Below are positions 9,326 through 19,931 of a stretch of DNA of 64,000 nucleotides, in pieces (the stretch's first letter is position 1; every line of letters starts with the position of its first letter). The notes under the pieces are model-generated. The model was not told where the DNA came from. It saw only the letters and a list, made by a program, of their open reading frames with translations, and searched no databases. A program made the position numbers and the translations under genes. The stretch spans positions 50,667,007 through 50,731,006 of the forward strand of contig CM061070.1 in assembly GCA_030762895.1 (NCBI GenBank). The letters run 5' to 3'. The DNA comes from Sophora flavescens (lineage: Eukaryota > Streptophyta > Magnoliopsida > Fabales > Fabaceae).

Positions 9326-10319
9326 ATGTGAGTTTATTTGGCATGCATGATAAGATTAAATATTTAATTTATGGTAACTGAGTTGTTACATGTATGAGAC
9401 ATGAAATTTGTACCTTATGATATGTTGTATGATATTTGCCGCAATACCGCCTATGATAGGGTATCAAAGAGTAATACCGCCTTAATGAGTATCGAAAGTA
9501 ACATCGCCATTGTCGTGTGATGTGTGAGATTTATGGCATGCCGACAAGAGACCAATCTAAGTATGAGGTCTCCGAGCCACTTGGATTAATTTTGAAAATT
9601 ACTTGGTATGTGATTAATTTAGAAATTATTTGGTATGTGGAATGTGATACATTGAGATGAGTTGTCCCTTTGTTATATACTTTTGAGTTGATGAAATTAT
9701 TATTGTTATTAAAAGTATTTTTGTATATAGTATTTTGGAAAAATTAGTGGATACCATGGACAGTTTTTCCGATTACCGTGTCGGCTGAGAACAACACTAT
9801 TTTGGAATCATTTTACAACTGTATTTCTGTTCACTGGGATTTTATATCTCATTATAAGTATTGTTTTCAGAGCCCTAGGACATCGCTGTTGAGGACCCAG
9901 AGATCTGAAGAGTTATATTTTTTATTAGCTAGTTAGCTAGTATTGTAGCATGGCTTATTCGTGCGATGCCGACATCATTTATTAATTTCATTTTACTTTT
10001 CTAGGATTGTAGTTAGATGCCCGGTTTTGAGGTTTTTGAGTTTTATTTAGAAAGTATGGATTTATTAATATTTTTCATTACTTTAAAATATTATTATTTT
10101 ATTTAATATGAGGCATTTTTTAGACTTAGTTATTTGAGAAAAAAATTTTTGACTCGTATATTTTAATTACGTGTTTTAAAGGATTTTATTTGAATTTATT
10201 TTGGGTTACTAATATAATGAAGGGCGTAACATTTTTGGTATCAGTGTAGTTCGATTCTAAATCGGACCGTGGTAGTGGTACTTTTTCTAAAACAAAACTT
10301 GGGTGTATAGGATGCTTGT
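9326..10319 (+). mobile_element. TE-H: 3' part of an older LTR with a primer-site remnant
   Basis: No reading frame. The sequence ends an LTR-like stretch with GAAGGGCGTAACA (to 10231), followed after four bases by TGGTATCAGTGTAG (from 10236), a degenerate iMet-type primer site. TE-A lies directly to the left and probably inserted into this LTR, whose beginning would be beyond the window. TE-E1 begins directly to the right. Confidence 0.55.
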
Positions 10320-10444
10320 TGTAACAGTCTGATTTTAATTATGTTGTTCAATCGGTTAAAATATAATTAAATTATATTTTAATTTGAGAGTTAGAAAGTG
10401 TTTTTGATTAAAATAAATCATATTCATAGTCTACTTTATGATAG

Positions 10445-10558
10445 AGGGTTACGATGAAATTTTCGGTTGAAAATTCAGACGAAAGCTGGTCTGCGTTTTC
10501 ACTGCTTGTACAAGTTTACTGTGCAGAAAACCTAATTTTGACCCGTGAACAAGACGGT
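10445..10558 (+). promoter_or_regulatory. Conserved U3 block, E1 copy
   Basis: GAAAATTCAGACGAAAGC, GTCTGCGTTTTCACTG, AGTTTACTG and ACCTAATTTTGACCCGTGAA in the same order as in the other families. Confidence 0.8.
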
Positions 10559-10914
10559 TAGTGTTTTTAATATGTTTCTTTCAACTTTGGTTATTTTGAA
10601 AATTTTCGTTCAAAAATATAATATAATATTTTATTCGGGCGAAAACGTCGGAAGAATTACGATCGGAAAATACAACCGGGTACGAAATGGAGCATTTTAG
10701 GGAGAACAAAAGAAGTGAAGTGACTTGATGGGACTTGATGGAAATGGGTTATGACACACTCAAAAAGTGTGATCATCACACTTTTCAAATTATAACATAT
10801 TATATTCTAAAAACCTATTTTTCTCTCTCTTCTCAAACCAAACAAGGCACAAGGTCAAAACTTGCTCTCCAAGCTCATTCCTCTCTCCTCAATTTCGTGC
10901 CACTCTCTCCCTTC

Positions 10915-10925
10915 TTTATATATAC
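10915..10925 (+). promoter_or_regulatory. TATA box, E1 LTR
   Basis: TTTATATATAC within a pyrimidine-rich stretch; the aligned site in E2 is TATAAATA at 15590. Placed about 600 bp into the LTR as in TE-B and TE-F, which leaves a transcribed leader of about 3.2 kb. Confidence 0.6.
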
Positions 10926-11589
10926 ACCTATCATTTTCACTTCATCATCTTCCTTCTTCAAACTCCATTAAACCTTCATATTCTTCCTTTCTTCTAAAAG
11001 TTCAAGCTCTTAAAGCTTTAGTTTTTATTCATCTTTTCTACTTAAGTTATTCATTAAAGTTCTTCCTTATACTAAGGGCAATGCTCTCATATGAATCTTT
11101 TTGCAAGTTTCATGTTTTATTTCTTAGTTTACTTTATGTGTTCTTTATATGCTTTAAACTTCTAAAATCTCTCTAAAATGGTAGAAAACTCCTTTTGAGT
11201 TGAAACCACTTTCTATAGTCTTGTATTAACTTATGTTTTCACATACTAAGAGGTTGTGTAAAACAAAAATCTCTACCTATCTCTTCCAATGAAGGCCGAA
11301 TGCATTTGTAACCTAGGAAGTTTTTGTTTCAACTTTTGGAATATGATCATGTGTTTGAGTTTCTAACTATCCATTGATCTTAAATCTAGAAATCTTGGAA
11401 GTTTTGATAGCTTGTTCATATGATGGCTGAAAATATAAATAAGGAAGCCTAGGATACTATGTTTCAACTTTCCAAGTATGATCATGGATTTAGAACTCTT
11501 AATACCTTGTGATTCTAAACATAAGAGTTATTGTTAAACAAAGAATATTTTCCTCATCATCCTATGATGGCCGAAACTTAGTGTTTAGG

Positions 11590-12330
11590 TGCTAGGATGT
11601 TTGATTTTTTATTTTTCCAAAATGATCATGGACTTAAGCTCCATAAGATATTTGGATGCTAAGTCTAAGAGATTGGAAAGTTTAAGGATTTCTAACTTGT
11701 TTATTCTATGTTATTAAAGCTAGGATGTATTACTTTCATTTTTCCAAGATGATCATGGACTTGAGACCCATAAGATATTTGGATGCTAAGTCTAAGAGAT
11801 TGGAATGTTTAAGTTTCCATTTTTTTTCCAAGACGATCATGGATTTGAGCTGCATAAGATATTTGGATGCTAAGTCTAAGAGATTGGAATGTTTAAGTTT
11901 CCATTGTTTTCCAAAATGATCATGGACTTGAGCTCCATAAGATATTTGGATGCTAAGTCTAAGAGATTGGAAAGTTTAAGGATTTCTAACTTGTTTATTC
12001 TATGTTATTAAAGCTAGGATGTATTACTTTCATTTTTCCAAGATGATCATGGACTTGAGCCCCATAAGATATTTGGATGCTAAGTCTAAGAGATTGGAAT
12101 GTTTAAGTTTCCATTGTTTTCCAAAATGATCATGGACTTGAGCTCCATAAGATATTTGGATGCTAAGTCTAAGAGATTGGAAAGTTTAAAGATTTCTAAC
12201 CTATAAATCCTATGAATGCCGAACCTAGAAGGTTATGGACCTAGGATACTTTGTTCTTATTTTTCCAAAATGATCCTGGTTTTGAGCTCCTTAATACATA
12301 TGGATGCTAAACCTAAGAGATTGGAGAGTT
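11590..12330 (+). repeat. Tandem repeats in the E1 LTR leader
   Basis: At least six copies of a unit with the phrases TGATCATGGACTTGAG, ATATTTGGATGCTAAGTC and AAGAGATTGGAA, spaced about 82-128 bp because of length variants. The array spans most of the leader before the conserved 12640-12900 block. It opens a few short chance frames. Confidence 0.8.
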
Positions 12331-12639
12331 TAGTGAATGCTAGCCTATTTTACTAGCCTTGGCCGAATACCCTAAGTTTATAACTTAGTGGGATGTTAAT
12401 TCAACTTTGTTAAGTGATCATTGTTTATGAACTCCTAACACTTAAGGATCATAAATCCATGAGTTGTATAATTTTCGAGAATCTCTAACCCTAAGAACTA
12501 GTCTTGGCCGAACCTATACCTTGTGGTTTAGTGTTCTTGTTTGATTTTAACTTGTGATTTTGTGTTCATAACCTTATACTTCCATCGTGGAAGAAACGAG
12601 GACGTTCGTGGTATACCTCTTCGAGCATCTAATCTCCTT

Positions 12640-12900
12640 ACCTTCACAGAAGGTGGAGTTAGTACTTTGTAGTGTGACAACGAGGAGCTTCGAGTTCAGG
12701 AGTTCGGTGATAACCCAGGTGGGGGAAAGAACCAACCTATCATCGGAATCGATAAGTAGTATATTATATAATAATTGTGTAGGGCGACCTAAACCCTACT
12801 AGTAGTCGAGTAATCGACAAGACCAAAATCACATTGGAAACCTTTTCTGAAAAACCAATGCCGATTCGGGGATTGTAGGTTTATCGATATTAGGTTGATT
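12640..12900 (+). repeat. Leader block shared by E and F LTRs, with hairpin and donor-like site
   Basis: A stretch highly similar between E1, E2 (31217-31460) and TE-F (17460-17720, 28150-28410, minus). It includes the donor-like CAGGTGGGGG, the phrase GGGCGACCTAAACCCTACTA and a hairpin GTCGA-GTAA-TCGAC (12805-12818). All four copies can be read as a frame ending in CVGRPKPY, but upstream residues differ, so coding is doubtful. Confidence 0.6.
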
Positions 12901-13242
12901 TTATATTGTTGATGGTTGATTTGATTTTATTACCTTTATTGAATTGATTTTGTTCTATGTTTGTGATATGGGAATATTTTGATTGATATTGTGTTATGCA
13001 TGATCTGTCTGGTTTGTATTATTATGCTTAGTGGTTTTTAACCAAAGATATATATATTGTCTAAGAGATGATTGTTTTGGGTGTGAGGATAATAATGATC
13101 TAGAAGTGCCTAACCTAGATGATGTATGTTAAAGAGGTGTTTCGGCATAGAATATGTGTCAAGTTCTAATGGAAGGTTAAGGCACTAGGATGTTGTTAAA
13201 ACGGGTTGGCGATATTCAAGTGTAGGTGTTGTTGTCCACAAC

Positions 13243-13437
13243 CGTGTATTGGTAATATAATACACAAGGACAAAGGAGTATTGGTAATATAATACGACAA
13301 AAATGAATTGGTAATATAATACGCAAGGACATCTGTGTATTGGTAAATAATACACCGTGTATTGGTAATATAATACACGTAAAACACTTCCGTGTATTGG
13401 TAATATAATACACCGTGTATTGGTAATATAATACAGG
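13243..13437 (+). repeat. Palindromic minisatellite, 7-8 units (E1 LTR)
   Basis: Repeated GTATTGGTAATATAATAC, whose ends GTATT/AATAC pair as a hairpin, separated by short unlike spacers. It resembles a repeat-spacer array but is a minisatellite inside an LTR. The E2 counterpart is at 31803-31970. Confidence 0.85.
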
Positions 13438-13701
13438 TAAAATCAAGAGTTCTCGCGAGACCACTTCCACCTTAGGAAATAGGTGTGCAGCTATAATGTC
13501 TTTTAGTAGCATGAGATTGGGGGTAGAGGATGATATATATATTAACTTGAGGATGATCTGTTAGTTATGTGTGTTGTTTATCTGTGACAATTACTGTATA
13601 ATGTACTATGACTCTTTTCCGCTTTTTGATGATAGAACTGCTTCTTATCCCCTATGTTTCTGTATTTTTGTGGGTTACTTTGGTTTACGTTAGAAGACCC
13701 G

Positions 13702-13821
13702 ATGGAGGGTTATGTTGCTGAGGAGCTGGACGGAACTCTGTATGAAACGGCTTCTAAGGATTTGGATGGAACTCCTTACGAACCAGACGCTGGGGGTCGA
13801 GCTGTGATCCATGGCAATTAG
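13702..13821 (+). CDS. Small LTR-encoded acidic ORF, 39 aa
   Basis: It begins at the ATG in GAAGACCCGATGG, a few bases after an acceptor-like GTTAG, and reads EELDGTLYE, then LDGTPYEPDAGGRAVIH and a stop. The frame is kept in E2 (32231-32512) and both TE-F LTRs (16175-16258, 21739-21822). The EELDGTPYEP unit is duplicated in E1 and E2 but single in TE-F. Same position as the larger acidic ORF of TE-A and TE-B. Function unknown; a chance conserved frame is possible because it is so short. Confidence 0.4.
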   Translation: MEGYVAEELDGTLYETASKDLDGTPYEPDAGGRAVIHGN

Positions 13822-14130
13822 AGTATAAACATTATGGGCAGTGTGTCTAAGGAGCATTTTTATATTTCCGCTAAGTATGTCTGTTATTAAGTTTATGCCT
13901 ATGAGGGATCCTACTGAGAGGATACCCTCAACAATGTTTTGGTATTTTAATGAACAACTAAGTGTGTATTTACATATGTTAAAGTTATTGTGTTTTAAAT
14001 TTGCAGAAGTTATATGATAATTAAATAAGTTTTTAATTTTTTACGTATTTTCATGATAAGCGCGCGATTAAGAATTGATTTAAGAAGGTAATTAATCTAA
14101 CAAAACACCGGGGCACAACGGGGTGTCTCA

Positions 14131-14986
14131 CTTGTTAGAGTTATAGATATTGCATGGTATTCTTTGGGATATTGGACCTGATCAACCCAATATTTCATTG
14201 GTAGTGAGCATATTTATGGTGACTAATAGGCGAGGGACGAATGTTGCACTTGCAGCAGCTTTGGATTGTATGGCCAAAGCTATGCAAGGACAGACGGAGA
14301 CTCTCCATAAACTTAAGGGGATGGAGGCCGGTCACTAATAGAGTGGTGGCAACCTGGGACTCTTAGCATGTGGGGCTTTTCGAATTCAAGAAGAACAATT
14401 TGCCATCATTCCGAGATAGCTTAGATCTGAACGAGACTGAATTTCTTCTACTCATGTAGGAGAAAAACTTATTATATTGTTTAATTCATGAGCAACAGAT
14501 TCTGTGATATATCTTTCATGTGTGAAATTTGGAGTTACCAATATTTTGGTTGTCCTTGATTCATGTGTATCTACTTCTATGGAGGATAATCTTATTATTT
14601 CCAGTGCTTGTTTAAATTGTTTTCTTGTGCATCGGGACATGCCTTATGTCATCGATCTCTTATATATGTCTGGATTGTATGTTATTCTTGTTATTGACTT
14701 ATTGTCATCTAGACTCATTGCCATAAAGTACTCTGACAAAATTATCCTTATCTCTTTACATCCAATGTCTTATGATCCTTCGATGTCGACCCATATTTTA
14801 TTTGTTGTTTCTTATCATAAGTGTTTGGTTTAGAGAGCTCAAGGATACACACTTTCATTCACTGCTACTATAGAGGCAGACAATATTGTAGCGACTATAC
14901 ACGTGGCGCTCAAGTTTCAATAGGGGGTGGTTTAGCATAGATCTAGTGTCAGAGAGTGGACCAATATCTGTAGCGTCTTACAAGAT
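14131..14986 (+). pseudogene. TE-E1 gag/protease remnant
   Basis: Badly decayed. A gag N-terminal fragment (ALAAALDCMAKAMQGQTETL) lies at about 14235-14335. A protease-region fragment follows at about 14590-14710 (SACLNCFLVHRDMPYVIDLL and LYVILVIDLLSS, matching the region after the DSGA box in TE-B). The segment ends near RT with SESGPISVASYKMT, matching the PGTGPISISPYRM stretch of TE-B. Most of gag is missing and stops are frequent. The frame is cut by solo LTR E2 and picks up at 32659. Confidence 0.7.
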
Positions 14987-14991
14987 GACAC
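14987..14991. repeat. Target duplication GACAC, left copy (E2)
   Basis: GACAC here and at 32654-32658 directly flank solo LTR E2. Confidence 0.85.
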
Positions 14992-15118
14992 GGTAACAAC
15001 CTGATTTTAATTATGTTGTTCAACCGGTTAAAATATAATTAATTATATTTTAATCTTAAAGTTAGAAAGTGTTTTTTAATAAAACAAATTCATATTCATA
15101 GTCTACTTTATGGTAGAG

Positions 15119-15230
15119 GGTTACGGTAAAATTTTGGGTTGAAAATTCAGACGAAACCCGATATGCGTTTTCACTGACAGTAAAAGTTTACTGAGCAGAA
15201 AACCTAATTTTGAACCGTGAATGAAACGGT
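15119..15230 (+). promoter_or_regulatory. Conserved U3 block, E2 copy
   Basis: GAAAATTCAGACGAAACC, GCGTTTTCACTGACAG, AGTTTACTGAGCAG and CCTAATTTTGAACCGTGAA. Confidence 0.8.
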
Positions 15231-15589
15231 TAGTGTTTTTGTGATGTTTTATATGATATAGGAAATTTTCGAAAATTTGAGTTCGAAAATAAAATAAAAT
15301 ATTCATTCCGAGCGAAATACGATCGGAAACTTGAACAGGATACGCAATGGAGCAGAGTAGGGGGCACAAAAGTGATGAGGTGACATGTGAGAGTGAGGTG
15401 ACTTACTAGGGGATGACCTAAGTCACATCCTAAAAAGTGGTCATGATGACACTTTTTGAATTATAACATAATATATGCTAAAACCCCATTTTTCTCTCTC
15501 TTCTTCAACCAAACAAGGCATAAGCCAAAACTTGGCCACCAAGACTTGCTTCTTCCTCATCTTTCATGCCACTCTCATACTCTCCTCTC

Positions 15590-15597
15590 TATAAATA
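15590..15597 (+). promoter_or_regulatory. TATA box, E2 LTR
   Basis: TATAAATA in a CT-rich stretch, about 600 bp from the LTR start. The same motif sits at the same distance in F, D and, as TATAAATA on the minus strand, in TE-B. Confidence 0.75.
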
Positions 15598-16174
15598 CCC
15601 ATTTCATTTTCTCTTCATCACTTTCCTACTTCTTCACTTTCTCATTTTTAAGTTTCTAACACTTAAAGTTTCCATTTTTATTTAGTTTCAAGCTTCAAGT
15701 TCTTCATACTTTTTATTTCTAGATTCAAGGGTAACCCTCTCATACTCTTTTATTTCAAGTTTTACACTTATTTCATGAGTTTACTTTATGTCTTCTTAAA
15801 ATGTTCTTAAAGCTCTTTTAACTTCTAGAATCTCTAGAAAATGGTAGAAAACTCCGTTTGAGTTGAAACTGAGACACCCCGCTGTGCCCCATTGTATTAT
15901 TAAATTAGAACCTTATTCTTTATTTACTTAATCGCACGCTTACTGTTGAAAATACGTAAAAATTAAAACTTAATTAATAATTATATAACTTATGCAGATA
16001 TAAAACACACCAAAACTATATTACATAAATACACACATGTTTATTTATTACAAAATCAAAACACTATTAAGGGTACCCTCTCAGTAGGATCCCTCACAGG
16101 TATAAACTTCACTACAGACATACTGAGCGGAAATATAAATACTCCTTAGACACACTGGCCATAATGCCTATACT

Positions 16175-16258
16175 CTAATCGTCATGAATCACAGCTCGAC
16201 CTCCAGCATCCGGTTCATACGGAGTTCCATCTAACTCCTCAGCAACTGGTTCCTCCAT
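16175..16258 (-). CDS. Small LTR-encoded acidic ORF, 27 aa (F 3' LTR)
   Basis: ATG in GACCCGATGGAGG; reads AEELDGTPYEPDAGGRAVIH before the stop. Homologue of 13702-13821. Evidence for coding is frame conservation between E and F families only. Confidence 0.4.
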   Translation of the reverse strand: MEEPVAEELDGTPYEPDAGGRAVIHDD

Positions 16259-16506
16259 CGGGTCTTCTCGTACGATCACATCAGAAATAAAATACAACAC
16301 ACAGAAAGATATAGGGAATAAGAAACAGCTCTATCATCAAAAAGCGGAAAAGAGTAATAGTAAATTATACAAAGAATTGTCACAGACACGCATCACTCAA
16401 AATCAACAATCATCCTCAATTCACTATATCATCCTCTACCCTCAGCCCATGCAACTAAAACTTTATACTGATGTGGCCATCTTCACTCCTGTCACATTAG
16501 TGAGTA

Positions 16507-16760
16507 GTCCAGAACGGTCCAGTACCAATAACTTTCGAACGCATCAAAGACTAAACAAGTATTAGTCTAAAATGGCCCAGTGCCAATAACATACTAACTC
16601 GTCAAGGAATATCATTCCATAACGGTCCAGTGCCAAGAACATACGAACTCGTCAAGGAGTATCAATCCAGACGGTCCAGTGCCAATAACATACGAACTCG
16701 TCAAGGAATATCATTCCATAACGGTCCAGTGCCAAGAACATGCGAACTCGTCAAGAACTA
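16507..16760 (-). repeat. Minisatellite, about 5 units (F 3' LTR)
   Basis: Units of roughly 50 bp with ACGGTCCAGTGCCAA, then ACATACGAACTCGTCAAG. ACGA-AC-TCGT can form a short hairpin. The 5' LTR of the same element has 3 units (22075-22213), so copy number changed after insertion or during replication. Confidence 0.8.
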
Positions 16761-18586
16761 AAGAATATTACGATAGTCTACCTCGGCATCCACATCCGTA
16801 GGGCACTCACCCGCAATATCCGATATCCCCAACATAGGATATCCTGGCCTTGTGTGTTCCACTCACACGGCTGTGAATAACAATACATCTATAAATGAAT
16901 CTCCCTAAATTACATCAACAACAACTTAGTGCCTCAACCTTCCATCAGAGTCTCAACACCTTTTTCCTCATAGATAAAACCACTTAATTAGGCTAGGCAC
17001 CTCTAAATCACCTTTATTCTCTCACCCAAACAATTATACCTCCGAGCAATATATATATCTTTCCTTAGCATCATCTAAGCATAGCATTAAACCCAGGCAG
17101 ATCATGCATAACATATCATCAGAAAATATTCAAATATCTCAATATCATATAAACCAATTTATCACAACCAACTCATAATAATCAAACCAAATAAATAACC
17201 AAGTCGGACCACATCACGGCCGGCCGCGTGATAGCCATCACGGTCGTGCCGCATACATCAAAGGCAAGAATTCCATAAAACAGAACCTGTCACGGCCTGG
17301 CCATGACAACCATCACGGCCGTGACAGACAGCAAACATCCTCACTATCATAATTATCAAAACACCGAAACAATACGTCATATGCACATGGAATACCTCAA
17401 CCAGCGGATCACAAACAGTCAAAAGTAAATAATTCAGACATCCTCAAATACTTAAAATTAACTTAATGTCGATAAACCTACAATCCCCGAATCACCATTG
17501 GTTTTAAAGAAAAGGTTTCCAATAGGATTTTGGTCTTGTCGATTACTCGACTACTAGTAGGGTTTAGGTCGCCCTACACAATTATCATATAATCTACTAC
17601 TTATCGATTCCGACGATAGGTTGATTCTTTTCCCCACCTGAGCTAGCACCGGAAACACGTACACGATGATCCTCGTTATCCCACCACGAGTTAACACAAC
17701 CACCTTCAACCAAACAACATAACTATAATTAATCAACTAACAACCATCTATGACACTTAAGGGCTAGGTTCGGCCAAGACTTGGAAAATAGGTTCAGGGT
17801 TATCTTCTTAATGCCATCTTTTGGATCTTAGTTACTAGAGTCTTAACTAACATAGATTACTTATTACAAGACTAAAATTTGAAACAAAATCCTCTAACCT
17901 TTAGGGTTAGGGTTTCGGCCAAGGGCTGACTTTTAGGGTTAAAAATCGTTAAAATTTCTAATCATGATTAAGTCATAGATTAATGATCCTTGATTAACCT
18001 AAGTCATGGATTAGTGACTAAACAACTAAAGTTGAAACTCAAAACTTCCTAACTCTTTTATACAAGGATTCGGCCTCAACATGTTCATAGGGTTAGGGTT
18101 CTTAGTTTAATAAACCAACTTGGATTTATTAAGCATACATACTAATAGCTTGATTAACAAGATCATTAATGAAAACCATGAACAAAAACTCTACCAAACC
18201 TATTTTGATAGATTCGACCAAAGCTAGGTTTTTAGGAAAGAAATTTTTGATTACATCATGCTCTTAGATTTAGATAATATGCATGATATCAAGAAGATAG
18301 AAAGTAGTTTCATCATCATTAGATATTTCTAGAATTTATTATGACTTTTCAAAGTTCTAGGGTTAGAAACTTTAAAGTGATGAACAACTATAATATAAAC
18401 CTTGAATCAAGAAACTTGCTAAAGAACATAGGAATGATTAAGAATGAAGATTAGGATTTACCTCTTGAAGATCAATGATAAAGGAAATCCAAGAAACTTG
18501 CTTCACAAACTTATCACTAAAGAACTTATGAACTTAGGGTTTTGAACAAAAAGGCATTAGAAACTAAGTGAAAAGTGAGAGTATGG

Positions 18587-18594
18587 TATTTATA
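18587..18594 (-). promoter_or_regulatory. TATA box, F 3' LTR
   Basis: TATAAATA on the minus strand (CTCTATAAATACC). A donor-like AAGAGGTAAATCC lies downstream at about 18455-18467. Confidence 0.75.
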
Positions 18595-19436
18595 GAGATA
18601 GTGGCGCCATCTTGGGAAGGATCTAGAAATGATGAGTTGCCTTGCTAAAAGGATTCAAATGCAATTAAGTTCTAAGGACCAATTTGCAAAGATTCCAAAA
18701 GTTGAGGACTAGTTTGCAAATTGTCAATAAAGTGTCATGATGATGATTTTGCCACATTTAATGCAAGCTTATCTTGACCAAAGTTGGCTGATTTTTGAGT
18801 CAAAGATATTTTAAGACAATTCAAGAATGTTTGAGAAGATTATAGAAGTTGAAGAACAAAGTGGAAGGATGTAGAACAATCTAGAGTTTTCTTGACTTAT
18901 CCAACAACAAATGAGGGCAGCCATCAATCCTCATGGGCTTGCGCATGGGCTTGCTCAATTTGGGCTTGGTTTCATTTTTGTGGGGTCCACTTGAAGATTT
19001 ATGCATTAGGCTTAAGATAGGAAACTTGTATAGTTTCAAATAGGCTTTATGGAATCAAACCATGAACTAGAAAATTTTGGGCTTCATAGCCACGACCATT
19101 AGAGATTGGAAACAAGAATTCTAGCCCAATCCACTTGAAAAAAACTTAGAAACTAATTTAGGGACAAAAGGGTAATTTACAGAAAGTTTAGGGGCTTAAA
19201 CGTAAAATTCATAAATTTTCTATTTAACCCTGAAGAACCTTCTAAACTTAAAAATATGATGCATACCCTTGATTCATCTCAAAATCCTAAGATAAATCCT
19301 CTATCGGCTCTTAGAAACTCCGAAATCCCTTCCGTCGTCTACCCGATTACGCGTTTCGCTCGAAAAACGTAAATCATTTTTTTTCCCAAAATAAATCTTA
19401 AAATACAGAATTGTAGAAAATAAAATTCTAAACTTA

Positions 19437-19560
19437 ATTCTTTCGTTCACGAATTAAAATTAGGTCTTTTGAGCAGTATTATTATATCACAATGGAATTC
19501 ATGGTCGGGTTTCACCGACTTTCCAACCTAAATTTTAATCGTAGCTTCCTACATTCAATT
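19437..19560 (-). promoter_or_regulatory. Conserved U3 block, F 3' LTR copy
   Basis: Minus strand: GAAGCTACGATTAAAATTT, then GACCTAATTTTAATTCGTGAA. More diverged than the A/B/C/E copies but same order and place. Confidence 0.65.
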
Positions 19561-19675
19561 AGGATTGAGTAGTAAACTCTGTTTATTTAAAATAATTTTC
19601 TAAAACTCAAATAAATTTATAAATATATTTATATGTATTACTGTTATTTAAAACAGTGAAATACAGGGTGTTACA

Positions 19676-19690
19676 TTACTACCCCTCGTA
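19676..19690 (-). promoter_or_regulatory. TE-F polypurine tract
   Basis: Minus strand CGAGGGGTAGTAA directly before the 3' LTR. Confidence 0.75.
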
Positions 19691-19931
19691 GAAAAAAATT
19701 CCGTCCTCGGAATTTCTTAACTTAACACTAGACATCATCTTGTAATCTTATCTTAATCTAAAGCTCCAACAATATATTTCTCATCGCTGTTTTTCCCCTA
19801 GGTGACAGCGGTAACTTCATAACAGAATTCATGCCTATATCGTTCTATTTATCCTCGAACTTATCCATCACTATATTCTATTCATTGTCCTTAACCTTTC
19901 CCACTTGATCTAACATCCTTAAAGGACATAA

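Larger units (their letters stand above)
10320..14130 (+). repeat. TE-E1 5' LTR (3,811 bp)
   Basis: From TGTAACAGTCTG to CGGGGTGTCTCA. The same sequence, with differences, forms solo LTR E2 around TE-F. Inside, in order: U3 block, TATA box, leader with tandem repeats, donor-like CAGGTGGGGG (12717-12726), palindromic array, acceptor-like GTTAG (AG at 13692-13693) and a small acidic ORF. Confidence 0.9.
10320..14986 (+). mobile_element. TE-E1: 5' LTR plus partial internal region
   Basis: A complete LTR (10320-14130) followed by degenerate gag and protease sequence up to the GACAC duplication of solo LTR E2. Its pol remnant resumes at 32659. No 3' LTR follows in the window. The primer site after 14130 is too degraded to call. 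Family: relative of TE-F, with which it shares the leader block and small acidic ORF. Confidence 0.75.
15870..19675 (-). repeat. TE-F 3' LTR (3,806 bp)
   Basis: On the + strand from TGAGACACCCCGCTG to GGGTGTTACA. Nearly the same as the 5' LTR apart from small indels and the number of minisatellite units. Confidence 0.92.

Noticed and set aside
13243..13437. CRISPR-like repeat-spacer array
   Set aside because: Repeats are palindromic with irregular short spacers, lie inside a plant retrotransposon LTR and have no associated genes; it is a minisatellite.
14504..14833. 109-aa frame as an independent gene
   Set aside because: It contains the protease-region motifs of TE-E1 (ACLNCF, YVIDLL, VIDLLSS) and is a remnant of that gene.
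17900..17945. Telomere-like GGGTTAGGGTTT motifs in F and D leaders
   Set aside because: Only one or two imperfect units, part of conserved leader sequence, not an interstitial telomere array.
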